Source of the DNA: Halarchaeum acidiphilum MH1-52-1
GTDB taxonomy: Archaea > Halobacteriota > Halobacteria > Halobacteriales > Halobacteriaceae
DNA: 64,000 nt
Direction: 5' to 3'
NCBI RefSeq assembly: GCF_000474235.1
Contig: NZ_BATA01000001.1
Location: 34,564 to 98,563, forward strand
Part shown: positions 57,613 to 64,000 of the stretch, piece after piece
Numbering within the stretch: position 1 is the stretch's first letter
Layout: every line of letters starts with the position of its first letter
The notes under the pieces: model-generated
Seen by the model: the letters and a program-made list of their open reading frames with translations, nothing else
What the model was told of the DNA's origin: nothing
Database searches by the model: none
Program-made: the position numbers and the translations under genes

Positions 57613-57704
57613 CCGCGAGCCGACGGCTCGCGGGCAATTTTCTCCTCCGGGAGACCTTCGGCCTCCCCGATCCCACGCTCGCGTTGCTCGCGTGGACCGT
57701 GTTT
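57613..57704 (+). repeat. Dispersed palindromic element, copy B
   Basis: Modules in order are a perfect hairpin with 9-base arms and 3-base loop (CCGCGAGCC-GAC-GGCTCGCGG, 57613-57633), then GGCAATTTTCTCCTC. An imperfect hairpin (GGGAGACC-TTC-GGCCTCCC) follows, then GATCCCACGCTCGC at 57669-57682 leading to GGACCGTGTTT ending at 57704. The last 36 bases match copy A in 32 positions. It lies between the UPF0200 promoter and the 3' end of the YccF gene. Confidence 0.65.
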
Positions 57705-57729
57705 CTGGACCGAGGGAGAGAAAGACGGG

Positions 57730-58101
57730 CTAGAAGCGATAGAGCGACGTGACGTACGGGAGCCGATCGAACATCCAGATGGCGACGGGGAGACCGATGA
57801 CCGTGACGGCGAGGAAGGCCGCGACGTTCGCCCAGATGAGGCTCGCCCACCAGCCGACGAGGGCGAAGTAGACGGCGCGACGGGGGAGACCGTGCTGGCT
57901 TCCGCCGGCCGCGGCGTCGAGGTCGCGGGGCTGTTTGAGCGTGAGCGCGGTCGGGACGAGGTTGATGAGGGTGATGCCGATCGGGATGCCGACGACGGTG
58001 ACGTTGCAGAGCCACGCGACGTTCACGAGGATCGGCGTCGCCCACCAGCCGACGACGACGAACCAGAGGGCGCGAGTCAGGAATGAGCGCTGTTCGGCCA
58101 T
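57730..58101 (-). CDS. YccF-family inner membrane protein
   Basis: A 123-residue membrane protein with two copies of the YccF (DUF307) unit: LWFVVVGWWATPILVNVAWL with TVVGIPIGITLINL, and VYFALVGWWASLIWANVAAF with TVIGLPVAIWMFDR. Four helices are expected. The biochemical role is unknown. It is transcribed together with XapX or separately. A 48-base gap lies between them. Confidence 0.9.
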   Translation of the reverse strand: MAEQRSFLTRALWFVVVGWWATPILVNVAWLCNVTVVGIPIGITLINLVPTALTLKQPRDLDAAAGGSQHGLPRRAVYFALVGWWASLIWANVAAFLAVTVIGLPVAIWMFDRLPYVTSLYRF

Positions 58102-58149
58102 ACGTGAGCGAAGGAGTGGCGAGAGGAAAAGCGTCGGTGGCCGCCGCAG

Positions 58150-58347
58150 TCAGCCGAGGCCGAGCCAGCCCAGCAGGTCGAAGCCGAGACCGGTGGCCTC
58201 GACGACGCGATAGCCGATGTAGATGCCGATGATGCCGACGACTCCCGGCAGCGACGGCGGTGCGGGGAGCGGCACGCGGAGACCGGCGAAGACCACGCCG
58301 GTCGCGACACCGACGAGGAGAGCGGCGACGACGAGTGTCGTATTCAT
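58150..58347 (-). CDS. XapX-domain membrane protein
   Basis: A 65-residue protein with two helices (LVVAALLVGVATGVVFAGLR and GVVGIIGIYIGYRVVEATGL). The pattern P-A-P-P-x-L-P-G-V-x-G-I-x-G-I-Y is the signature of the XapX (DUF1427) family, which has no known function. It sits 48 bases upstream of the YccF gene on the same strand. The ATG at 58347 gives the usual XapX length. Confidence 0.85.
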   Translation of the reverse strand: MNTTLVVAALLVGVATGVVFAGLRVPLPAPPSLPGVVGIIGIYIGYRVVEATGLGFDLLGWLGLG

Positions 58348-58463
58348 GCGCGACGGGAGGGAGAGCGCGATCAAAAGAACGCCGAAGGACGACGCGTGGG
58401 CGCGATGATCGTAGCGGCCCACGGCAGGCGGATCGCGGTATGGTGTACTCGCGCTCCGCGCGA

Positions 58464-58516
58464 GTTTCACCGGTCGTCTCCGGCGACCGGCCTTTTTCTC
58501 CCGTGTTTTTGCGAGG
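58464..58516 (+). repeat. Dispersed palindromic element, shortened copy C
   Basis: GTTTCACCGGTCG (58464-58476), a short loop and GGCGACCGGCCTTTTTC, then CCGTGTTTTTGCGAGGA (58501-58516). The first part matches the opening hairpin and T-tract of copy A. The last part matches its CCGTGTTTTGCGAGGA end. The middle hairpin and the GATCCCACGCTCGC module are missing, as expected from an internal deletion. Confidence 0.6.
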
Positions 58517-58571
58517 AGTGATTCCCGCAGCGAACGGAGTGAGCGAGGAAATCCGACGAGGAAAAAGACGG

Positions 58572-58651
58572 ACGGGCACGGAGGGATTCGAACCGCGGTC
58601 GGACGTGCTCGTACCTGCGCGCGACCTCACTGCTTCGAATCCCACGTGCCG
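58572..58651 (-). repeat. tRNA-Arg(TCT) 3'-end copy forming an inverted repeat
   Basis: The 23 bases at 58572-58594 (containing GGGCACGGAGGGATTCGAAC) are identical to 58681-58703, the 3' end of the adjacent tRNA gene. A second partial copy in the opposite orientation, TTCGAATCCC-ACGTGCC, lies at 58634-58650. The two would pair as a long stem around a 41-base loop. It is either an att remnant or a tRNA-derived snapback. Confidence 0.65.
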
Positions 58652-58681
58652 TTTCGTCGCTCGCGCCGCTCGCGACAGAAA

Positions 58682-58756
58682 CGGGCACGGAGGGATTCGA
58701 ACCCCCGCGCTTCTGGTTAGAAGCCAGACGCTCTATCCGAGCTGAGCTACGTGCCT
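58682..58756 (-). tRNA. tRNA-Arg(TCT)
   Basis: Read on the minus strand, the 75-nt sequence forms a cloverleaf: acceptor AGGCACG/CGTGCCC, D arm GCTCAGCTCGGATAGAGC, anticodon arm TCTGG-CTTCTAA-CCAGA (anticodon TCT) and T arm GGGGG-TTCGAAT-CCCTC. The first acceptor pair is A1 against C72, a mismatch. All other pairs fit apart from a G-T in the T stem. A 7-base inverted repeat (TACCGAC/GTCGGTA, 58755-58775) directly precedes it. Confidence 0.9.
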
Positions 58757-58801
58757 ACCGACTCGTACGTCGGTAGGGACAAAAGGCGTTCGGGACGGCT
58801 C

Positions 58802-58951
58802 TCACAGGAGTTCGGCGACGTTCTCGAAGTTCCCCCGACAGAACGGACAGCGGTAGTTGGTCCCGAATCCGCTCGGCTGTGGGACGGTTCGAGCGCGGAG
58901 TTCGTCTCGGGCGATACCGCGGTCACAGTTCGGGCATGCGAGCGTTGGCAT
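58802..58951 (-). CDS. 49-residue double-CxxC zinc-finger peptide
   Basis: The frame encodes MPTLACPNCDRGIARDELRA, then RTVPQPSGFGTNYRCPFCRG and NFENVAELL. Two CPxC knuckles (CPNC and CPFC) about 30 residues apart can bind one zinc. A TATA-like box (CTTAAAT, 58976-58982) lies 28 bases upstream of the ATG, and a perfect palindrome covers the start point. Haloarchaea carry many such small zinc-finger proteins with regulatory roles. This one is unrecognised by name. Confidence 0.7.
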   Translation of the reverse strand: MPTLACPNCDRGIARDELRARTVPQPSGFGTNYRCPFCRGNFENVAELL

Positions 58952-58969
58952 GTGTTATACAATAACACA
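58951..58969 (-). promoter_or_regulatory. Perfect palindromic operator at the zinc-finger peptide gene
   Basis: TGTGTTAT-ACA-ATAACACA has 8-base arms and a 3-base centre. It begins on the last base of the start codon complement, so it spans the expected leaderless transcription start. It is AT-rich in a GC-rich genome, which makes chance unlikely. A repressor, perhaps the peptide itself, could bind here. Confidence 0.62.
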
Positions 58970-59050
58970 CAGGGGCTTAAATCATACGCCCGATCCGCAC
59001 ACGGGGCGCGCTGGCGAACAGTCTTAACGCCGGGTGCTAGACGTGTGGGC

Positions 59051-59989
59051 ATGGAGAGTGAGACGACCGAGCGGGTGACGGACGAACTCGTCCGGGTGTA
59101 CCGCCGGTATCTCGGCGAGCCGGAGCGACTGGTGGACGTCTACGTCGGGTTCGGGCTGTTCTTCGCGGGCGTGACGCTCGGCGTCCTCGGCGCAGTGGTG
59201 TTCGGGTGGTCCTCGACGGTGCCCGCGAGCGTCCTCTTCCACTGGCAGCTGCGCGAGGTCGCGGGCACGCTCGCGCTCGTCGGGCTTCCCGCGTTCCTGC
59301 TGAGCATCCCCGTGTTGCTCCCGGTCGATCGCCGGGCGATGTACGCGGCCGGACTCGGCGCCGTCGTCTGCCTCGTCGGCGTCGGCGTCTTCGTCGCGAG
59401 CTACCCGAAGCACTGGAACGTTCAAGGAACGGCCGATTACAGCACACTCGGCGTCCTCGTCTACTCGGTCGGGCTGGTCGTGCTCGTCGGCGCGGGCGGT
59501 GCGGGACTCGTCACCGACCGCGTGGAACGCGCGCGGCAGGCGGGAAGCGCCGCGGTCGGTAGCGGTGGCGGCAATGGCGGAAGCGACGGCGGCACGGCGA
59601 GCGCCGAAAGCGAGGGGACCGTCACCGACGAGCAGGTCGAGCGCGACATCGAGGACGCGATGTCGACCTCCGAGCTCTCGTGGGGCGGCGTGGAGAAGAC
59701 GAAGACGACGCGGCTGAATCTCGGTACCGGGGGCGAGGAGGAGGAGGTCGAGCGCTCGAATCTCACGCCCGAGAACGCGAACGTCTCGCGCAGCGAGAGC
59801 GTCGATACCGCGGTGAGCGGCCTGCAAAAGCTCCGCGGCAACGAGGAGCCAGAGGAGGCGACGGGGGAGGGCGCGGACGATCAGGTCGCGGCACTGCAAG
59901 AACTCCGGAAGAAACAGCAGGCCGAGGAGGTCGCGACCGCGGACGGCGAGGGTGTCGTCGATCGCATGAAGTCCTTCCTCGGGCGCTGA
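59051..59989 (+). CDS. Four-span membrane protein upstream of the actin-like gene
   Basis: A 312-residue protein. The first 160 residues contain four helices (VDVYVGFGLFFAGVTLGVLG, VAGTLALVGLPAFLLSIPVL, MYAAGLGAVVCLVGVGVFVA, TLGVLVYSVGLVVLVGAGGA). The remaining 150 residues are a disordered acidic cytoplasmic tail with a short coiled coil near the end (VAALQELRKKQQAEE). It lies 65 bases before the actin-like gene on the same strand. A membrane anchor for that filament is a reasonable but unproven idea. Confidence 0.7.
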   Translation: MESETTERVTDELVRVYRRYLGEPERLVDVYVGFGLFFAGVTLGVLGAVVFGWSSTVPASVLFHWQLREVAGTLALVGLPAFLLSIPVLLPVDRRAMYAAGLGAVVCLVGVGVFVASYPKHWNVQGTADYSTLGVLVYSVGLVVLVGAGGAGLVTDRVERARQAGSAAVGSGGGNGGSDGGTASAESEGTVTDEQVERDIEDAMSTSELSWGGVEKTKTTRLNLGTGGEEEEVERSNLTPENANVSRSESVDTAVSGLQKLRGNEEPEEATGEGADDQVAALQELRKKQQAEEVATADGEGVVDRMKSFLGR

Positions 59990-60023
59990 CGTGGGAGAGG
60001 AGGATATCGACTCGGTGGCCATA

Positions 60024-60031
60024 CTTTTAAG
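60024..60031 (+). promoter_or_regulatory. TATA box of the actin-like gene
   Basis: The bases cttttaag are centred about 27 bases before the ATG at 60055, indicating that the actin-like gene has its own promoter in addition to any readthrough. Confidence 0.5.
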
Positions 60032-60054
60032 TCGGCAGATTTCGACCAACAACC

Positions 60055-61086
60055 ATGGCGAAAGGTCTCGACGTCGGCACGATGAACCTCATCTCCGCGC
60101 GACAGGAGGGCGCGGAGACGGTGTTCGTCCAGCAGCGCAACTCGTTCGTCGAACTCGACTACAGCGATATGGCGGACCAGATGCTCTCGCGCAGCGACGT
60201 CCTCCACATCAAGAAGGGCGATAAGGTGTACGTCGTCGGCGACGACGCCCTCAACTTCGCGAACATCTTCAATCGCGAGACGCGGCGTCCGATGAAGGCG
60301 GGCATCCTCTCCTCCGACGAGAAGTCCGCCATTCCGATGATCAAGCTCATCCTCCAGCAGGTCGTCGACGAGCCTCAACACCCCGGCGAGCGCCTCTTCT
60401 TCTCGACGCCCGCCGACCCCATCGACTCCGATCTCTCCACGCTCTACCACCAGAAGACCCTCGAATCCATCCTCGGCGACATGGGCTACGATCCCGAACC
60501 CATCAACGAGGGGATGGCGGTCATCTACAGCGAACTCGCCGAGAACGACTTCACCGGCCTAGGAATTAGCTTCGGCGCGGGGATGACGAACGTCTGTCTC
60601 TCCTACTACGCGGTGCCCGTCATGCGCTTCTCCATCGCCCGCGGGGGCGACTGGATCGACGAGCAGGCCGCGCGCGCCACCGGCACGCCCGTCGATAAGG
60701 TCACGACGACGAAGGAGGACGACTTCCACCTCGACTTCACGAGCGACGTCGGCGGCATCGAGGGCGCGCTCGGCATCTACTACGAGAACCTCCTCGATTA
60801 CGTCGTCGAGAACGTCGTCGAGGAAGTCGACGAGGAGGACGTCGAGGAGGGTCTCGACGTGCCCGTCGTCGTCACCGGCGGCACCGCCAGTCCGGACGGC
60901 TTCGAGGGTCTCTTCCGCGAGCGCCTCCGCGAGGCCGACATCCCCTTCAGCGTCAGCGGCGTCCGCCGCGCCCGCGAGCCCCTCTACAGCGTCGCCCGCG
61001 GCGCGCTCGTCGCCGCCCGCTCCGAGGAGGGCGAGCGCGAGGCGGAGGAGGCGGAGGCAGCGGACGCGGCGAGCGCCGAGGAGTGA
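60055..61086 (+). CDS. volA: Actin-superfamily filament protein (volactin-like)
   Basis: A 343-residue ATPase-fold protein. The phosphate-1 loop is [12 protein letters not shown] (residues 4-15), the phosphate-2 loop [12 protein letters not shown], and the adenosine motif [13 protein letters not shown]. The sequence fits my memory of volactin, the haloarchaeal actin that forms dynamic filaments and influences cell shape. An acidic tail of about 30 residues ends the protein. The family call is strong. The exact orthology to volactin is from memory. Confidence 0.75.
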   Translation: MAKGLDVGTMNLISARQEGAETVFVQQRNSFVELDYSDMADQMLSRSDVLHIKKGDKVYVVGDDALNFANIFNRETRRPMKAGILSSDEKSAIPMIKLILQQVVDEPQHPGERLFFSTPADPIDSDLSTLYHQKTLESILGDMGYDPEPINEGMAVIYSELAENDFTGLGISFGAGMTNVCLSYYAVPVMRFSIARGGDWIDEQAARATGTPVDKVTTTKEDDFHLDFTSDVGGIEGALGIYYENLLDYVVENVVEEVDEEDVEEGLDVPVVVTGGTASPDGFEGLFRERLREADIPFSVSGVRRAREPLYSVARGALVAARSEEGEREAEEAEAADAASAEE

Positions 61087-61090
61087 GAGG

Positions 61091-61297
61091 CTACTCGTCG
61101 TTTTCGCGCCCGTAGCGCCGCAGGATCGACGCCCACGACTCCTCGTCGGCGCGTTCCGGCGGCGAGAGATCCGCCGGCACGTCCGCGAATCCGCAGTCGT
61201 CGCAGACGACCGCGCGCGCGCCGTCGAAGACGAGCGCCTCTAAGTCGCCACCGCAGCGCGGACACGTCCCCGGCGCGTCGTCGCGGTCGTTCGCCAT
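61091..61297 (-). CDS. Zinc-ribbon protein
   Basis: A 68-residue protein with two CxxC pairs (CPRCGGDLEALVF and CDDCGFADV), forming one zinc ribbon, and a short charged C-terminus (SWASILRRYGRENDE). It starts one base after the stop of the gene upstream, suggesting one transcript. Function is unknown. RNA or DNA binding is possible. Confidence 0.72.
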   Translation of the reverse strand: MANDRDDAPGTCPRCGGDLEALVFDGARAVVCDDCGFADVPADLSPPERADEESWASILRRYGRENDE

Positions 61298-61298
61298 C

Positions 61299-62090
61299 TT
61301 AACGGTAGTGTTTGAACAGGAGCGCGCGCACGTCGTCGCGCGTCCGCGCGTGCTCGCTCGACCCGTCCGGGAGCGTCACGACGTACTTCCCGTCGCTCGA
61401 ATCGACCTCCTCCCACGCGTCGTCGTGTTCCTCCAGCAGCGCCATCATCTGCCGTAGCGGACTCCCCGACGGTCCGGACGGCGACGCGTCGTCCGCGACC
61501 GCCGTCGCAGTCGTCGTGCCCGCACCCCCGCTGTCGCGCCCGGAGTCGGCCGCCGACGCGTCCTCATCGGCATCGGTCTCCTCGTCGGCATCAATCCCCG
61601 TGTCCGCGCTGCCATCCGCTTCCTCGCCGCGATCCCCTCCCCCATCGATGTCCGCCGACGCCCCGCCCGCGGCGTCCGGAGTCGCGTCGGCGCTCGCGCT
61701 CGACGCGGCGTCCGCGTCCGCGTCCGCGTCCGCCACCGCCGCAGCGGCCTCGTCCGGCGACAACGGCGCTTCCCCGCTCGTCTCCGGCATCGACGCCGTC
61801 TCGTCGTCCGATCCGGTCGTTTCGACCGGCGTCACGCCCGGGGCGTCGACGAGCGTGTCGTCGCCCGCCACGGACGGTTCGTCGTCGGCCGCCGCGCCGT
61901 CCGCCGCGCGCGACTCGACGTCCGGAACGAGGTCGTCGGCCGGCCGCGTGGCCTCGTGTCGGTCGATGAGGTACTGGAGCGCGTCGCGCGGACGCATCGC
62001 CCCGTAGCCGTCGAGGTGCTCGTCGGCCAGCGCCTCGCGCAGCTCCTCGAGATACTCGGCCTGCGACGCCCCGATGTCGAGTTCCGCCAT
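61299..62090 (-). CDS. Acidic low-complexity protein with folded ends
   Basis: A 263-residue protein. The N-terminal 50 residues (AELDIGASQAEYLEELREAL, DALQYLIDRHEA) are helical. Residues 55-205 are a disordered tract of A, D, E, G and S. The last 50 residues (MALLEEHDDAWEEVDSSDGK to VRALLFKHYR) form a small domain. The order of parts suggests two interaction domains joined by a long linker. No family is recognised. The start is the internal ATG at 62090. Confidence 0.6.
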   Translation of the reverse strand: MAELDIGASQAEYLEELREALADEHLDGYGAMRPRDALQYLIDRHEATRPADDLVPDVESRAADGAAADDEPSVAGDDTLVDAPGVTPVETTGSDDETASMPETSGEAPLSPDEAAAAVADADADADAASSASADATPDAAGGASADIDGGGDRGEEADGSADTGIDADEETDADEDASAADSGRDSGGAGTTTATAVADDASPSGPSGSPLRQMMALLEEHDDAWEEVDSSDGKYVVTLPDGSSEHARTRDDVRALLFKHYR

Positions 62091-62139
62091 ACCCGCACGG
62101 GGGCGACGCGGCTCCAAATAACTAGGCGTCAGCGAGCGA

Positions 62140-63486
62140 TCAGGCGAAGTAGTCAGCCGTGGTCGTCTCGCGCATCGCGCGCACCGCCCGGAGGTACTCC
62201 TCGCGGCCGCGTTTGTCCTCGTTCGCGGCTCGAACGCGGGCGCGGGCGTCGGAGTCGGCGAGCACGTCGATGAGCGCGCACGCCGTCACCTTCGCGGGCG
62301 CAACGTACGCCATCTCCTCGTCGACCGCCGCGAAGTCGTCAGCGTGGAGCGCGCCCTCCCAGCCGCCGGTATGCGGGTGGATGCCCGCGACGACCTGCGT
62401 CACGTCGCCCATGTCCGTCGAGCCCGTCGTGTGATGCGGCGTCGCATCAAGCGCCTCCTCACCGAGAACGCGTCGCACACCATCCTCGTAGGCGTTCGCG
62501 AGCGTCGCACTCGTCTCCAAGGGGAGATAGCCGGGGTAGTCCTCGATCTCGATACCGCCACCGACGGCCATCGCACCGGATTCGAGGGCCCGATTCACGT
62601 CCTCGTTCGCGTCGAGGACGGCGTCGACGGACGCCGCGCGCACGTACGACTCGGCGCGGACGTCGGCAGGAACGACGTTCACCCCGCCGCCGCCCTTCGT
62701 GATGATCGGGTGGACGCGGACGTGGTCCTCATCGGCGAACGTCTCGCGTTGGGCGTTCACGGCGTTCAGACCGATGTTCGCCGCGTTCAGCGCGTTGACT
62801 CCGTCCTCGGGGGCCGCACCCGCATGACTGGCGACGCCCTCGTAGGCGACGGTCTTCCCGAGGAAGCCGTTCGTCGTCCCGCGCGTGCGCACGGAGCGCG
62901 CCGGCGTGTCGCCGTCCGCGTGGATCATCGCCGCGCAGTCGACGTCCGCGAAGTAGCCGCGCTTGATTAGCTCCTGCTTGCCGCCGAAGAACTCGATATC
63001 GCCGGCGTCGACGAGGGTGCGACGGTATTCGAGGTCGAGGTACTCCTCGGCGGGGACGCCGATGAGTTCGACAGCGGCGTCGAGACCGTCGAGGACGTCC
63101 GTCTCGGCGAAGGCGTAAGCCGCACCGAGGAGGTTCGTCAGTTGGGCATGGTGCCCGCACGCGTGGACCGCACCCGTCTCGGGATCGGCGAGCGGATGCG
63201 CGGCGTTCACCAGCGCGTCGAGTTCACCGAGGACGGCGGCGACGAACTCGCCGTCGCCGACGCGCGCCCGCGCACCAGTCACCGCGATCTCCGTCTCGAC
63301 GTCGAGACCGAGATCTTCGAAGGCCTCGGCGACCTTGCGCGTCGTCGCCGTCTCCTTGTAGCCCAGTTCCGGTTCGGCCTGCACGTCGCTCGCGAACGCC
63401 ACGAGGTCGTCCGCCCGCTCGTCGATGGCGGCACAGGCGGCGTCCTTCAGCGCGGCCGTCTCCGTGTCGTCGAGTTCGGAAGTCAC
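62140..63486 (-). CDS. M20-family amidohydrolase
   Basis: A 448-residue metallohydrolase of the AbgB/peptidase M20D group. Metal ligands are visible in HACGHHAQ (Cys110, His112, His113) and PAEE (Glu147, Glu148). The dimerisation domain is inserted at about residues 190-320 (VAYEGVASHAGAAPEDGVNA). Members cleave N-acyl amino acids or p-aminobenzoyl-glutamate. The substrate cannot be told. A membrane protein gene is upstream on the same strand. Confidence 0.9.
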   Translation of the reverse strand: MTSELDDTETAALKDAACAAIDERADDLVAFASDVQAEPELGYKETATTRKVAEAFEDLGLDVETEIAVTGARARVGDGEFVAAVLGELDALVNAAHPLADPETGAVHACGHHAQLTNLLGAAYAFAETDVLDGLDAAVELIGVPAEEYLDLEYRRTLVDAGDIEFFGGKQELIKRGYFADVDCAAMIHADGDTPARSVRTRGTTNGFLGKTVAYEGVASHAGAAPEDGVNALNAANIGLNAVNAQRETFADEDHVRVHPIITKGGGGVNVVPADVRAESYVRAASVDAVLDANEDVNRALESGAMAVGGGIEIEDYPGYLPLETSATLANAYEDGVRRVLGEEALDATPHHTTGSTDMGDVTQVVAGIHPHTGGWEGALHADDFAAVDEEMAYVAPAKVTACALIDVLADSDARARVRAANEDKRGREEYLRAVRAMRETTTADYFA

Positions 63487-63546
63487 AAGCGTACGACACG
63501 CCGGACCGGTGATAACGATGTAGGTCCGCGGGTGATACCGTCGGAA

Positions 63547-63804
63547 TCAGATGATCCCCTGCGCCGAGAGGACGATCTGGGCGACGATCGCGGAGCCGAA
63601 GAAGGTGCCCAAGAAGACGAGGCAGGCGACGAGGATGAGCTTCCACGAGACCTCCCGCATCCGCTGGACCTGCAACGCGACGGAGAGACCGGCGTACGCG
63701 AGGATCGGCGTCGTCGTCGCGAGGAAGTTGATCGGTTTCGTCAGCCCGACGACCGTCTCCTGCACCGGCGAGTACGGGAGCGAGAGGCAGAAGGCGATGA
63801 TCAT
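63547..63804 (-). CDS. Membrane protein segment, C-terminal part or separate small gene
   Basis: The frame encodes MIIAFCLSLPYSPVQETVVG to a C-terminus SAIVAQIVLSAQGII (85 residues) with two or three helices. It starts with an ATGA overlap onto the end of the next upstream frame. It may be a genuine small gene. Alternatively it is the C-terminal third of one longer transporter-like protein: one added base at 63804-63806 would join AFAYA to MIIAFCL, the same kind of defect seen in five other genes here. Confidence 0.55.
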   Translation of the reverse strand: MIIAFCLSLPYSPVQETVVGLTKPINFLATTTPILAYAGLSVALQVQRMREVSWKLILVACLVFLGTFFGSAIVAQIVLSAQGII

Positions 63805-64000
63805 GCGTAGGCGAACGCCGGGAGTTCGATCGGGGCGAATCGCGCGAGCAGGAGGCTGGCGAGTCCGATAACGATGATCAGCGCCATTCCGGGCGCGGCG
63901 GCGACGATGCCGCCGTCGTAGCCGATGCGGTTCCCGACGAGCGTGATGACGCCGACGACGACGAGCATCAGGAGCGCGCACGCGGTGAACTCCCGCGTTT
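63801..64000 (-). CDS. Membrane protein, 5' part beyond window edge
   Basis: The visible 66 residues include REFTACALLMLVVVGVITLV, GYDGGIVAAAPGMALIIVIG and LARFAPIELPAFAYA before the TGA. At least two helices are present. Its length and start lie beyond the edge. Together with the following frame it probably forms one integral membrane protein, perhaps a permease working with the M20 amidohydrolase. The family is not recognised with confidence. Confidence 0.55.
   Translation of the reverse strand, partial: TREFTACALLMLVVVGVITLVGNRIGYDGGIVAAAPGMALIIVIGLASLLLARFAPIELPAFAYA

Larger units (their letters stand above)
58348..58681. other. Spacer between XapX and tRNA-Arg(TCT)
   Basis: A 334-base stretch without a gene. 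Apart from element C (58464-58516) and the tRNA-end copies (58572-58651), it contains CTCGCGCTCCGCGCGAG (58449-58465), an inverted repeat, and CGAACGGAGTGAGCGAGG at 58534-58551, a common haloarchaeal low-complexity unit. Confidence 0.5.

Overview
The window is chromosomal DNA from a haloarchaeon (class Halobacteria). The evidence is the very high G+C, strongly acidic proteins rich in D, E and A, many leaderless genes with a TATA-like box about 27 bases before the start codon, an archaeal-type RNase P RNA, twin-arginine lipoproteins, an archaellum (arl) locus, and several protein families restricted to halophilic archaea. The genus cannot be fixed from the sequence. Five single-base frameshifts lie in otherwise intact conserved genes (cstA, a CDF transporter, metX, an MFS permease and an RNA-binding protein). 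All can be repaired by one missing G or C, so this looks like a draft assembly with residual deletions.

Layout. 1-5.5 kb: small conserved proteins, a cupin, carbon-starvation permease CstA, a Get3/ArsA ATPase with a coupled partner, and upp. 5.6-9.7 kb: a polyamine-type ABC transporter, with potA divergent from potD-potB-potC. 9.7-19.9 kb: an IMPACT protein, an ACT/HTH regulator, nicotinate phosphoribosyltransferase, an AMMECR1 protein, RNase P RNA, a CDF metal exporter, an M29 aminopeptidase, a CBS protein, a tiny membrane protein and valS. 20-23.2 kb: an iron/siderophore-type ABC importer carrying two DtxR-like operators. 23.3-35.3 kb: the archaellum region. It holds an ArlG-like protein fused to FG-GAP repeats, one archaellin, several unrecognised small proteins, arlCE-F-G-H-I-J and an opposing ArlD-like gene. 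35.4 kb: 6-phosphogluconate dehydrogenase. 36.6-39.25 kb: tRNA-Arg(CCG) followed by an AT-rich island carrying a GmrSD-type (DUF262/DUF1524) defence gene and bounded by partial copies of the tRNA 3' end. 39.3-50.4 kb: a dCTP deaminase/dUTPase-family enzyme, aconitase, rimI, paired haloarchaeal DUF proteins, NUDIX, rhodanese, metX-metY, a Bat-type regulator, a cytochrome P450, a RecA-like sensor protein and a winged-helix protein. 50.4-58.4 kb: NAD-dependent ligA, srp54, an MFS permease, a pair of MgtE-type half transporters, an RNA-binding protein with a coupled UPF0200 kinase, YccF and XapX membrane proteins. 58.5-64 kb: tRNA-Arg(TCT), a zinc-finger peptide under a perfect palindrome, a membrane protein plus an actin-like (volactin-type) gene, zinc-ribbon and acidic proteins, an M20 amidohydrolase and a membrane protein at the edge.

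Most of the unexplained structure is in the spacers. They contain a run of perfect hairpins with exactly 3-base loops (16933-17245) and a dispersed modular palindromic element with copies at about 16.5, 57.65 and 58.5 kb. Both tRNA-Arg genes have extra copies of their 3' ends nearby. The most interesting coding find is the ArlG-propeller fusion next to the archaellin.
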